Position numbers and translations under genes: made by a program. A DNA stretch of 64,000 nucleotides from Streptomyces katrae. GTDB lineage: Bacteria; Actinomycetota; Actinomycetes; Streptomycetales; Streptomycetaceae. Of the stretch, positions 16,006 through 24,349 are shown piece after piece; positions within the stretch are counted from its first letter, which is position 1, and each line of letters begins with the position of its first letter. Below the pieces are notes generated by a model. It made no database searches. It was not told the DNA's origin and saw only the letters and a list, made by a program, of their open reading frames with translations. The stretch lies in NCBI RefSeq assembly GCF_002028425.1, contig NZ_CP020042.1, positions 6,981,560 to 7,045,559 on the forward strand, in the 5' to 3' direction.

Positions 16006-17426
16006 CTGGAGTCCTCGGTCCGGGAGGTCAGCGGCAGCCGGGCGGCGACCCGGAAACCGCCCTCGGGCAGCGGGCCCGTGTCCAGGGTCCCGCCGGTCAA
16101 CCGTACGCGCTCGCGCATCCCCACCAGGCCGTGCCCCGTCCCCGTACCCGCCCCCTCCAGCGCCACCAGCGGCTCCGGCGCCGGGCCGTTGACCACCAGC
16201 ACGAGCACCTCCCCCTCCCCGGCGGAGTGCGTCACCGACACCCGGGTCCGCGCCCCCGGCGCGTGCCGCACCACGTTCGCCAGGGCCTCCTGCACGATCC
16301 GGTACGCCGACAGGTCCACGGCCGGGTCCGCCCGCGCCGCCTCCGCCACGCCCGGCGCCAGGGACAGCTCCACCGGCTGCCCGGCCCGCACGGTCGCCTC
16401 CACCAGCTGCTGGATCCGCCCGACCCCGGGCTGCGGCGCCCGCTCCCCGCCGGCCGCCCCCGCTGCGTCCGCGCCGCCGTCGCTCCCGTCCCCGCGCAGC
16501 ACCGTCAGCAGCCGCCGCATCTCGCCCAGCGACTCGCGGGCGCTCGCCGCGATCGCAGCGAACTCCTCGCGCACCGGCTCCTCCATCCCCGGCAGCCGGT
16601 ACGGCGCGGAGTCGGCCTGCACCGTGATCACCGACATGTGGTGGGCCACCACGTCGTGCAACTCCCGTGCGATGCGCGCCCGTTCCTCCAGCAGCGTGCG
16701 CCGCGCCCGCTCGGCCCCGCTGATGCTCTCCTGCTCCGCGATCCGTTGCCGGGCGTCGCCCAGCCCGCGCAGCGCACCGGTCAGCGCCAGCACGACGCCG
16801 CCGAGCACGAACAGCAGGGCCCCCGTGTTCGTCACCCCGTCCGGCGCGGCGAACCCGAGCACCACTCCGGCCGCCCCCGTCGCCAGCCACACCCCGACCA
16901 GCGTCCGGACCGACTCCCGCAGCCCCAGGCAGGCCATCAGCACCAGGTACCCGACGATCTCCATCGGCGGCCACGGCCAGGGACGCCCCGCCACCCCGTC
17001 GGTGAAGCCCAGCAGCACCGCCCCGGCCAGGTCGGCGGCCAGCACCGCCGCCCAGGCGGGCACCGGCCGGGTCACCGCGAGCAGCAGCGGCACCGTCTGC
17101 GCCACGCCCAGGGCCCCCGCCCACCCGCCGCCCAGCCGGTAGTCGTTGGTCAGCACCGCGACGGTCACGGGGAGCAGCACCACCACGAAGACGCCCGCGC
17201 CGGTAAAGGGCAGCAGCCGCTGCCAGCGGCGCGGCGCCCGCGCCAGCAGCGGCTCGCCCGGCCGGGCCGGCGTCCGCAGCGCCGCGGCCAGCTGCCCGAA
17301 CCGGCCCGCGCCCTCAGCCTTCTCCCTGCCCTTGCCCTTGCCCTTGCTCCTGCCGTTGCCCTGGCCCCTGCCTGCCGCCGCCGGGGTCGTGCGGGCGCGG
17401 CCGGGGACGCGCGGTGTGAACCTCAT
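16002..17426 (-). CDS. Sensor histidine kinase, HisKA_3 (NarX/LiaS-like) type
   Basis: A 474-residue membrane kinase. A basic, low-complexity N-terminus of Gly/Lys/Arg repeats (about residues 18-38, encoded by hexanucleotide repeats near 17320-17370) precedes about five to six transmembrane helices (75-220). The dimerisation segment has the phospho-acceptor His257 in RIARELHDVVAHHMSV. The ATPase has the N-box YRIVQEALANVVRHAP and G-box GHGLVGMRERV. It has no large extracellular sensor domain, so it probably senses within the membrane. The ATG at 17426 gives the standard architecture. It forms an operon with the response regulator. Confidence 0.92.
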   Translation of the reverse strand: MRFTPRVPGRARTTPAAAGRGQGNGRSKGKGKGREKAEGAGRFGQLAAALRTPARPGEPLLARAPRRWQRLLPFTGAGVFVVVLLPVTVAVLTNDYRLGGGWAGALGVAQTVPLLLAVTRPVPAWAAVLAADLAGAVLLGFTDGVAGRPWPWPPMEIVGYLVLMACLGLRESVRTLVGVWLATGAAGVVLGFAAPDGVTNTGALLFVLGGVVLALTGALRGLGDARQRIAEQESISGAERARRTLLEERARIARELHDVVAHHMSVITVQADSAPYRLPGMEEPVREEFAAIAASARESLGEMRRLLTVLRGDGSDGGADAAGAAGGERAPQPGVGRIQQLVEATVRAGQPVELSLAPGVAEAARADPAVDLSAYRIVQEALANVVRHAPGARTRVSVTHSAGEGEVLVLVVNGPAPEPLVALEGAGTGTGHGLVGMRERVRLTGGTLDTGPLPEGGFRVAARLPLTSRTEDSS

Positions 17427-17533
17427 GATCCGCCAGCCTATGCGCCGGGACGCCCGGAAGGGGCGAGGGCGGGGGTGGATAGGCTGCACACCGTCGGACA
17501 ACGTCGTCCGGCACGACCGGGGGAGCCGTACAC

Positions 17534-18475
17534 ATGGGCGGGGCAGCCGCACTCGAGAAACTGGTGCCGGTCCTGCTGGCCTTCGGCGGCGGGGTCCTGC
17601 TCGCCCGCCGCAAGACCGTCCCGGCGGAGGCCTCCAAGGCCTTCTCCGACTACGCCTTCCTCTTCGCGGTCCCCTGCTACCTCTTCGGCAACATCTACGC
17701 CGCCGACCTGGGCGCCCTGTTCGACTGGCGGGCCATCGGCGCTTACGCGGCCGCCGCCGCGCTCGCCGTGCTCCTCGTGGTCCTCGGCGCCTCCGCCTTC
17801 GGCGTGCGGGAGCCCCGGGCGGTGGCGCTGCGCGTGATGGCCGGGGTCCAGGTCAACACCGCCTACTTCGCCGTCCCCGTCTTCATCACCTTCTTCGGCA
17901 CGGCCGCCCCGATCTTCCCGGTGCTGCTGTTCCAGGTGTGCGTGCTCTCCCTCGTGGTGATCGCCCTGATGGAACTGGGCCGTGCCGACGGGGGCGGACC
18001 CGCGGCCCGCCTCTCCCGGGCCCTGGCCGCCTCCCTGGCCACCCCGCTCGTCCTGGCCTGCAACGCGGGCATCGTGCTCAACCTGCTGTCGGTGCACGTC
18101 CCCAAGGTGCTCCTCGACGGCGCCTCGTTCGTCGGCGACAGCGCCTCCCCGGTGGCCCTGTTCGCCCTCGGACTGCACCTCGGCGGAGCGGGCCTGGACG
18201 TCCGGGGCACCACCCGCGAGGAGGCCGCCCTGATCGCCTTCAAGTGCCTGGCCTTCCCCCTGCTGGCCTGGGCGGTGTGCGCGGGGCTCTTCGGGGTCCG
18301 GGGGCCGTGGCTGGCCTACCTCGTCCTGATCGCCGCGATGCCGACCCCGCAGAACCTCTTCATCTTCGCCCAGCGCTACGACGTCGGGGTCGGCCTCTCC
18401 GCCTCGGTCGTGATCAAGAGCTCGGTGGTCTCCCTCCTGCTCCTGCCCCTCTGGCTCCAGACGGTCGCTTCCTAG
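17534..18475 (+). CDS. AEC (auxin efflux carrier) family transporter
   Basis: A 313-residue permease with about ten transmembrane helices in two halves. The duplicated AEC features are visible: FAVPCYLFGNIYA early and AAMPTPQNLFIFAQRY late, with a glycine-rich FALGLHLGG loop between them. Bacterial members export or import small organic acids such as malate or malonate; the substrate here is not inferable. The gene is divergent from the two-component operon with about 107 bp between them, so that system may control it. A TAGGCT box about 50 bp before the ATG is a possible -10 element. Confidence 0.88.
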   Translation: MGGAAALEKLVPVLLAFGGGVLLARRKTVPAEASKAFSDYAFLFAVPCYLFGNIYAADLGALFDWRAIGAYAAAAALAVLLVVLGASAFGVREPRAVALRVMAGVQVNTAYFAVPVFITFFGTAAPIFPVLLFQVCVLSLVVIALMELGRADGGGPAARLSRALAASLATPLVLACNAGIVLNLLSVHVPKVLLDGASFVGDSASPVALFALGLHLGGAGLDVRGTTREEAALIAFKCLAFPLLAWAVCAGLFGVRGPWLAYLVLIAAMPTPQNLFIFAQRYDVGVGLSASVVIKSSVVSLLLLPLWLQTVAS

Positions 18476-18523
18476 TGGCGTCCGAGACTCGTTCCCCCCG
18501 GGGGCTCCGCTCGTTGTGCCGGT

Positions 18524-18919
18524 ATGGAGCTGCTGCCGATGATCGCGGCGCCGGGGGTCGGCGAACGGGCCGACGCCGCGGCCGATGCCGCCTGCCACCT
18601 CTACGACGCCGTCGCCCCCTGGAGCGCCGGGGGGCCGGGCGGGTGGAGCCGGACCGCCGCCGAGGACGCCGCCGAGACGATCGAGACCACCGCCCACGCC
18701 CTCGCGCACGTCCACCCGCGGGCCGAGGTCATCCTGGCGCCGGTGCACGCGGCCCTCGCCGATCTGCGCCGTCAGCTCGAACTGCCCCCGGCCGACCCGC
18801 TGAGCGTCGAGGGGGTCCCGGTGACCCCCCGGACGGTCGGCAACCCGCGCCGGACCCGATGGGTGCGGGTGCTCACTCCGCCCGCACCCCGGCGACCGCC
18901 GACTGGTACAGCTTCCTGA
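18524..18919 (+). CDS. Hypothetical protein, mostly helical
   Basis: A 131-residue protein of unknown family. Residues 5-90 look helical and alanine-rich, with HLYDAVAPWSAGG and ILAPVHAALADLRRQLELP. The C-terminal 35 residues are basic and proline-rich. There is no signal peptide or membrane segment. It begins about 48 bp after the AEC transporter stop, so co-transcription is possible. The final 47 bp overlap the convergent protease gene. Codon use is normal for the region, which supports it as a real gene, but the tail end is less certain. Confidence 0.6.
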   Translation: MELLPMIAAPGVGERADAAADAACHLYDAVAPWSAGGPGGWSRTAAEDAAETIETTAHALAHVHPRAEVILAPVHAALADLRRQLELPPADPLSVEGVPVTPRTVGNPRRTRWVRVLTPPAPRRPPTGTAS

Positions 18920-20093
18920 TCTCCGCGCCGAAGTAGGCGCTGTACGAGGTGTCGGCCGTGGGGCCACCGGTCTCCCAGCCGCCGATCACCCCCACCACGT
19001 CCCCGGTCGAGGTGTCCTCGTCGAAGCGGGTGATGAACGGCCCGCCGCTGGTTCCGCCCGGGTAGCCCGTGCAGTCGATCCGCAGGAACGATCCGGGGCT
19101 CCCCGGGTCGGTGCTGGTGAACTTGGTCGTCTTGTTGACGCAGGCGCGGGGGCGCGGCGCGGGCGCGGGGTGGCCGATCAGCAGGACCTTGGGGTGGTTG
19201 AAGGTGGCCCCGGTGACGAGCCGGTTCCCGCCGACCACGTCCTCGACGTCCTCGCCGTCGGCGTCCGGGCCGACCTGGGCGAAGGCCACGTCGAGGGTGG
19301 CGGCCTTCGCGGCGCCCTCGGCGCGGTAGCGGGAGGCGATCCACACCTTGGACTTCCCCGCCGCGTCCCGCAGGACCGGGAACATGCCGTACGGGCGGGG
19401 GTTGGCGCGCGTGTACTGCGGTACGAAGGCCACCTGGCGGGTGTCGGTGCCGAGCAGGCAGTGCGCGGCGCTGAGCACCAGGTTCCGTCCGGGGGAGGAG
19501 ACCACGCTGGCCGTGCAGAAGTAGGCGCCGGCCCCCTGCATGACGAACATCCTGCCGACGACGGGGATCCCGTCGAAGTCCTGCCCCACCCCCGGCGCGG
19601 CGGACGGGATCACCGGCGCGGGCAGCGGGGAGGGGGCCGTCGTCGGCGCGGGGACCGCGGGCACCGGGGCGGGCAGGGTGCTCGCCGCCGGCACGGGCAG
19701 CGGGACCGCCGACACGGCAGCCGCGGAGGTGGCGGGCCCCGCCGCGGCGGAAGGAGCGGAAGGAGCGGAAGGGGCGGAAGCGGCGGAGGGGGCGGAAGCG
19801 GCGGAGGGGGCGGAAGCGGCGGAGGGGGTGGAGGGGGCGGCAGAGGGCGGGGCGGCCGGGGCCGGGGCGGTGCCCTGGACGGGCGCCGGGGCCGGGGCCG
19901 GCGTGCCGGGCGCCGGCGGGTCGGGGACGGGGACCGCGGCGGCCATCCGTTCCGGGGTCCAGAACGCGGCGGCCTCCCGCGCGGTCCAGTGCCCGGCCGA
20001 GGCCTCGGCGGTCCCGGTCTCCACAGCGGGCAGCGGCCCGCCCGGCAGCAGCAGGGCGGCGGTCGCCGCCGCCAGGGTGAACGTACGCAGCAT
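18873..20093 (-). CDS. Secreted trypsin-like serine peptidase with Pro/Ala/Ser linker
   Basis: A 406-residue exported protein. A signal peptide (LAAATAALLLPGG) is followed by a long Ala/Pro/Ser-rich linker to about residue 165, then a chymotrypsin-fold domain. The triad is His211 (LSAAHC), Asp268 (TLDVAF) and Ser349 (GTSGGP). Cysteines in YFCTASV and AAHC fit the usual disulfide, and two more flank the Ser loop. The linker contains three perfect copies of a six-residue SAASAP unit. The gene starts 60 bp after the flavoprotein stop, so both may be one transcript. It probably processes an extracellular protein; the substrate is unknown. Confidence 0.88.
   Translation of the reverse strand: MLRTFTLAAATAALLLPGGPLPAVETGTAEASAGHWTAREAAAFWTPERMAAAVPVPDPPAPGTPAPAPAPVQGTAPAPAAPPSAAPSTPSAASAPSAASAPSAASAPSAPSAPSAAAGPATSAAAVSAVPLPVPAASTLPAPVPAVPAPTTAPSPLPAPVIPSAAPGVGQDFDGIPVVGRMFVMQGAGAYFCTASVVSSPGRNLVLSAAHCLLGTDTRQVAFVPQYTRANPRPYGMFPVLRDAAGKSKVWIASRYRAEGAAKAATLDVAFAQVGPDADGEDVEDVVGGNRLVTGATFNHPKVLLIGHPAPAPRPRACVNKTTKFTSTDPGSPGSFLRIDCTGYPGGTSGGPFITRFDEDTSTGDVVGVIGGWETGGPTADTSYSAYFGAEIRKLYQSAVAGVRAE
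19771..19824. repeat. Three perfect 18-bp tandem repeats inside protease linker
   Basis: Three identical 18-bp units run 19771-19788, 19789-19806 and 19807-19824, with degenerate copies on both sides. They encode the six-residue SAASAP unit of the secreted protease linker. Such arrays can change copy number by slippage and would only alter linker length, because the unit is a multiple of three. Confidence 0.85.
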
Positions 20094-20153
20094 GTCTCGT
20101 TCCTGTTCGTGACGGCCCGGCGGGCCCGGCGGTCGCACGGGTGGGCCGGGGTT

Positions 20154-21698
20154 TCAGACGGCCTGGGGGAAACGCAGCAGCCGGTCCGGGTCGTAGGCGC
20201 GCCGGACCCGCTCCAGGCGGGGGAGGTTCGGCCCGTAGTAGGCCTCGCGCCAGCCGGTCAGCTTCGGGTCGGCGTAGTTCTGGTAGGCCCGGCCGCCCGC
20301 CCACGGGCGCAGGGCCCGCCACAGCCCGTCGAGCCAGTCCTGGTGCCGGGCCGCCTCGGCGGCGGTCGCGGACGGCGGCCAGTACGCGAGGTACTGGGCC
20401 AGGAAGGCGCTGTCGCGGTGGACGAAGGCGGTGGCGCCGGCCGGCACCCGGTTCACGGCCCCGCCGCACACCCCGTCGAACTGGACCACGCCCAGCCCGC
20501 CCGGCGGCACGGCCCGCCCGTACCGTCCGACGGCATCGAGGACCGCGCCGACCGCCGCCTCCGGCAGCCCGGGCCCGTCCCAGAAGTCGGAGCGGGCCGC
20601 GTACGAGTCCCGGCCGAGGAGGCCCCGCGGATCCCGGCCGGGCAGCCGCCCCGGCAGCCGGCACCGCTCGGGTCCGCCGTCGGGACAGCCCGCCATGGCC
20701 CGCACGGTGTCCCCGTAACTCCGCACGGTGATCCAGGAGTCCCGCGGCTCCCGCCCCACCAGCCCCGCCAGCCGGGCCAGTTCCCGCTCCAGCTCCGCCC
20801 GCCCGTCGAGGCACACCGCCCGGACGGCCAGGGCGGCGGAGGAGGAGGCCTCCACCGTGAACTCGGCCTGGCTCCAGAACGGGTCCGGCAGTCCCCCGAG
20901 CCAGCTCTGCCAGCCGCGCACCACCGCCGCCGAGTCCGCGCCGGGCCAGTGCAGTTCGGCGAAGGCGGCGTCCCCGACCGGATGGGTGCGCAGCCGGAAC
21001 TCGGTGACCACCCCGAAGTTGCCGCCCCCGCCGCCGCGCAGCGCCCAGAACAGTTCCGCGTCCCGGTCGGGTCCGGCCTCGCGGACCACCCCGTCGGGGG
21101 TGACCACGCGGGCTCCGGTGAGCCGGTCGGAGGTGGTGCCGTGGGCCCGGGAGGCGAGGCCCAGGCCGCCGCCGAGGGTGAGTCCGGCGATGCCGACGGA
21201 GGGGCACAGCCCGGCGGGGACGCCGAGGCCGCGTCCGGCGAGGGCCGCGTGCACGTCGGCCAGCCGGGCCCCCGCGCCGACGCGCACCTCGTCCCCCTCG
21301 ACCGCCACCCCGGCCATGGCCCCGACGTCGACCACCAGCCCTGCCTCCACCGTGGACCACCCCGCGTAGCCGTGCCCGCCGCCGCGCGGCACCACCGGGG
21401 CGGCCGAGCGCCGCGCGAAGTCCAGGCAGACGGCCACGTCACCGGCGTGCACCGGATAGGCCACGGCTCCGGGGGCCACGGAGTCGAAGCGGGGCTGGAA
21501 CAGCTGCCGGGCCTCGGCGTAGTCCCCGTCCCCCGGAAGGACCAGCCGCCCGTCCATCGCCCGGGCCAGCGCGCCGAAGTCCGGCCCGCCCGCGGCGCCC
21601 GCCAACGGGGCCCGCGCCCGGGCGGGGGAGACCGCTCCGGCGGCGCCGAGCACGGCGGCGGCCGCCCCCGTGAGGACCCGGCGACGTGTAATCTTCAT
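20154..21698 (-). CDS. Tat-exported FAD-linked oxidase, BBE type (bicovalent flavin)
   Basis: A 514-residue oxidoreductase of the berberine-bridge/GOOX group. The N-terminus KITRRRVLTGAAAAV is a twin-arginine signal. The FAD_binding_4 domain has His109 in RGGGHG and Cys165 in GLCPSVG, the two residues that attach FAD covalently in bicovalent members. The GGGLGLASRAHG motif follows. The C-terminal BBE motif is YQNYADPKLTGWREAYYG. It should oxidise an alcohol, sugar or secondary metabolite outside the cell with oxygen as acceptor. The start follows AGGAAGGAAG. It is upstream of the secreted protease gene, perhaps co-transcribed. Confidence 0.9.
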   Translation of the reverse strand: MKITRRRVLTGAAAAVLGAAGAVSPARARAPLAGAAGGPDFGALARAMDGRLVLPGDGDYAEARQLFQPRFDSVAPGAVAYPVHAGDVAVCLDFARRSAAPVVPRGGGHGYAGWSTVEAGLVVDVGAMAGVAVEGDEVRVGAGARLADVHAALAGRGLGVPAGLCPSVGIAGLTLGGGLGLASRAHGTTSDRLTGARVVTPDGVVREAGPDRDAELFWALRGGGGGNFGVVTEFRLRTHPVGDAAFAELHWPGADSAAVVRGWQSWLGGLPDPFWSQAEFTVEASSSAALAVRAVCLDGRAELERELARLAGLVGREPRDSWITVRSYGDTVRAMAGCPDGGPERCRLPGRLPGRDPRGLLGRDSYAARSDFWDGPGLPEAAVGAVLDAVGRYGRAVPPGGLGVVQFDGVCGGAVNRVPAGATAFVHRDSAFLAQYLAYWPPSATAAEAARHQDWLDGLWRALRPWAGGRAYQNYADPKLTGWREAYYGPNLPRLERVRRAYDPDRLLRFPQAV

Positions 21699-21799
21699 AC
21701 TTCCTTCCTGCCACCACCCGCCCCGATCGGGGCGAAGGCGGGCCCGCCGGAGCCGAGTTGTCCCCCGAACGGCGGACACCGCGCGGCCCCCGCCACCCG

Positions 21800-21880
21800 G
21801 GTCGTCTCTTCCGGATCTCGCCGGGCGGCGCCGGCCTGGGGCACCTCCCGGCGGCAGCTGCGGGCGCGAGCTGCCGCCCC
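21800..21880. repeat. Truncated copy of the 59.5-kb MITE: one terminal repeat plus internal palindrome
   Basis: Bases 21800-21821 match the left terminal repeat of the element at 59474-59660 with one mismatch in 22. A related GGGGCACCTCCC segment and a 10-bp hairpin (GGCGGCAGCT and its complement around 21855-21883) follow. No opposite terminal repeat or CTAG duplication is seen, so this is a decayed or partial copy in the gap between two leftward genes. Confidence 0.6.
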
Positions 21881-21881
21881 G

Positions 21882-22511
21882 TCAGGACCGCGGCGGCTTG
21901 CGGGCCAAGGCGAAGCCCTGCGGCGCCCGCTCCCGTCCGTCCGGCGCCCGGAGCACGCGGGCCACCTCCGCCAGCCCGGCCTCCCCGAGCAGACCGGCGA
22001 TCAGCCCGGGCGCCGTCCCGTACGCGCCCGGACGGTCGCCGGGGTGCTCCTCCCCGGCGGCCTCGAAGGCGATCAGGGCGTAGCCGCCGGGGGCCAGCAC
22101 CCGGGCGAACTCGGCGAAGAGGGCGGGAAGTTCCTCCACCCGGCCCTGGGCGGTCCCGTACCAGGAGAGGACCCCGCCCAGCGCCCCGTCCGCCACGTCC
22201 AGCGCGGCCATCGGGCCGACCTCGAACCGCAGCCCCGGATACGTCCGCCGGGCCACCGCGACCATCGCCGGGGAGAGGTCGACGCCGAAGGCCCGTACCC
22301 CGCGCCGCTCCAGGTACGCCGTCACCCCGCCCGGCCCGCAGCCCACGTCGGCGACCGCCCCGCCCGCACCGCGCGCGTACGCGGCGAAGGCGTCCAGCAC
22401 CGCCCGGTCCAGCGGCCGCACCGGCGGCTCGTCCCGGGGCGGCCCGGCGTGGTCGACGGCGACGCGGGCGGAGGGCGCCGGTACGGCACCGGGGCGCGAG
22501 GTGGCTGTCAT
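21882..22511 (-). CDS. SAM-dependent class I methyltransferase
   Basis: A 209-residue methyltransferase_11/25-type protein. Motif I is VADVGCGPGGVTAYL, followed by the acidic FGVDLSPAM strand. LSWYGTAQGRVEELPALFAEFARVLAPGGYAL covers motifs II-III. The fold and LSWYGT pattern suggest a small-molecule substrate rather than nucleic acid. It lies 139 bp downstream of the leftward IucA/IucC synthetase on the same strand, so it might modify that siderophore, but independent expression is equally possible. The start at 22511 follows GGGAG closely; an alternative ATG is at 22523. Confidence 0.82.
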   Translation of the reverse strand: MTATSRPGAVPAPSARVAVDHAGPPRDEPPVRPLDRAVLDAFAAYARGAGGAVADVGCGPGGVTAYLERRGVRAFGVDLSPAMVAVARRTYPGLRFEVGPMAALDVADGALGGVLSWYGTAQGRVEELPALFAEFARVLAPGGYALIAFEAAGEEHPGDRPGAYGTAPGLIAGLLGEAGLAEVARVLRAPDGRERAPQGFALARKPPRS

Positions 22512-22650
22512 GCTCCCGCACATTAGCGCCGCCGTGCCGGGTGGTCCCAGGGGCGCCGGCCGGGGCCGGGGCACGACCTGACGTCGCGGCGCTCGCCTTG
22601 CGCCGACGGGGCGGACGGCCGCGCCCACCGGTGTCCGCCGCCCCCTTGCC

Positions 22651-24219
22651 TCACCCCCCGGACAGGGGGCTCGGCAGCTGGGTCCACTGGTCCCCGGGTA
22701 CGCCCGGGCTGAGCCGCATCAGGGTCAGGGCCTTCACCGGCAGCGGTCCCCGCAGCGCCTGCGCGTCGGCCGTCGGGGGGAGGGCGTCCAGGCCTGCGGC
22801 CAGCGCCGCGCCGAAGGCCCGCCGCGAGCCCGCCGTCGCGGCGAGGGCCCCGGCCGCGAGGGAGCCGAACATCTTGCGCCGCAGCACCGTCTCGTCGTCC
22901 GTCACCAGCCGGCCCGACAGCGGGGGCACCGGCAGGCCGTGCCGGGCCAGCCGGGCCGGGCTGATCCGGATGTCGGCCAGGTCGCGGTAGACCAGCCGCA
23001 CCGGGGTGCCGTCGGGGGCCAGGACCACCAGGAGGTTCTGGCCGTGGGCCTCCAGCGCCACCCCGAGCTCCAGCACCCGCAGGCACACCGACAGGGCCAG
23101 CCGGGCGAACCGGGCCTGCCACTCCGCCGACCGGGCGAGCCGGGTGCCCGCCAGCGCCGCCACCGGGACCACCCGCTCGCCGGCCCGCGCGTAGTCCTCC
23201 GGGGCCTCGCGGAGCACCGCCGCCAGGTCCGGGCTGTAGGCGGTGGCCGCGCCCAGGGTGCGGGTGACGTGCAGGCGGCCGTCCAGCCGCCCAGCCAGCG
23301 CGTGCGCGAACTCCGAGACCACGGCGGCCGTCTCGACGGAATAGGCGGAGATGTCCCGCACCGAGGAGGTCAGCCGGGTGCTCAGGGCCGTCTTCACATG
23401 GGCGCCGCCCGCCGCCGGGGCGAGGGTGCGCAGGGCCATCAGCGGGTGCGCCGCCGGACCCGGCAGCACCTCCTCGCCCTTGAGCACGTGCTCGGCCTGC
23501 CACGGGTGCACCGGGACCAGGATCCGGTCCCCGTCGCGCAGCTCCTGCGGCCAGTCCCCGGAGACCAGGCACTCCCGCGCCCGGACCCGGACCAGCCCGA
23601 GCCCGACCAGGGGCCCGTGCTCCGGCGCGTAAGCCAGCTGCTCGGCCACCGAGAACCCCGGACGGGAGCGGCAGTTGGGGTGGTAGGGGTGCCCGTCGAC
23701 CACCCGCTGCTCCCACTCCCAGGTGGTGGCCGGCTCGGCCCGCTCCCCGGGCGGCTGCCCGGCCCGGGACAGGGCGAGGGAGGCGGTGCTGTCGTCCAGT
23801 TCGGCCGCGAAGGAGGCGAAGGCGGCCCCCAGCGGGCCGGCCGCGCCGTGCGGCACCCGCAGCGCCGCGACCAGCCGGGCCGCGTGCCGGTACGCCCGTC
23901 CGTCCAGCCGCACCTCGGTGACGTGGGCGTCCGTCGCGTACGGGTCCGGGCGCGGCCCCTCCAGCAGGCCGCCCCCGGCCAGCCGCAGCCTCAGCGAGTC
24001 CGGCCCCTGCTCCCGGCCCACCACCCAGGGCAGCGGCTCGAAGGCCAGCGCCCGCCAGAGCCGGGTCAGCACGGCGGAGCGCGCGCCGTCCAGCGCGGCC
24101 TCGTACGCGGGCCCGAGCCCGGGCCGTACGCCGTCCAGCGCGGCGGCGACCGCCTCCTCGGCGGTACCCGCGGGGGCGGGCCCGGGGGAGGGCGGGGGAA
24201 CGTGCGTGCTGCCGTCCAG
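22651..24219 (-). CDS. IucA/IucC family NIS siderophore synthetase, apparent CTG start
   Basis: An ATP-dependent synthetase that condenses a carboxylate (often citrate or succinyl derivatives) with an amine or alcohol. Family motifs include GHPYHPNCRSRPGFS, VPVHPWQAEHVL, KTALSTRLTSSVRDIS and EAHGQNLL. The first ATG/GTG/TTG in frame is the GTG at 24072, which would remove about 49 residues of good helical sequence. An in-frame TAA lies just upstream and no standard start lies between. CTG at 24219, 8 bp after GAAAGGA, gives LDGSTHVPPPS and 522 residues, the normal family length. It is divergent from the second synthetase. No clear iron box is seen. Confidence 0.88.
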   Translation of the reverse strand: MDGSTHVPPPSPGPAPAGTAEEAVAAALDGVRPGLGPAYEAALDGARSAVLTRLWRALAFEPLPWVVGREQGPDSLRLRLAGGGLLEGPRPDPYATDAHVTEVRLDGRAYRHAARLVAALRVPHGAAGPLGAAFASFAAELDDSTASLALSRAGQPPGERAEPATTWEWEQRVVDGHPYHPNCRSRPGFSVAEQLAYAPEHGPLVGLGLVRVRARECLVSGDWPQELRDGDRILVPVHPWQAEHVLKGEEVLPGPAAHPLMALRTLAPAAGGAHVKTALSTRLTSSVRDISAYSVETAAVVSEFAHALAGRLDGRLHVTRTLGAATAYSPDLAAVLREAPEDYARAGERVVPVAALAGTRLARSAEWQARFARLALSVCLRVLELGVALEAHGQNLLVVLAPDGTPVRLVYRDLADIRISPARLARHGLPVPPLSGRLVTDDETVLRRKMFGSLAAGALAATAGSRRAFGAALAAGLDALPPTADAQALRGPLPVKALTLMRLSPGVPGDQWTQLPSPLSGG

Positions 24220-24349
24220 GGTCCTGTTCCTTTCGGATCGCTTCGACCGGGGGGTTTACCCGGTGATCAGGTCATCATCCCGGATACTGAAGATCACGGC
24301 CGGTGGTCCCGCACGCGGACCCCGGCGCATCGAAGCTCCGAAGCCCCGA

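Noticed and set aside
24220..24349. Iron-box search between the two siderophore synthetase genes
   Set aside because: The best 19-mer matched only about 10 of 19 consensus positions, no better than chance.
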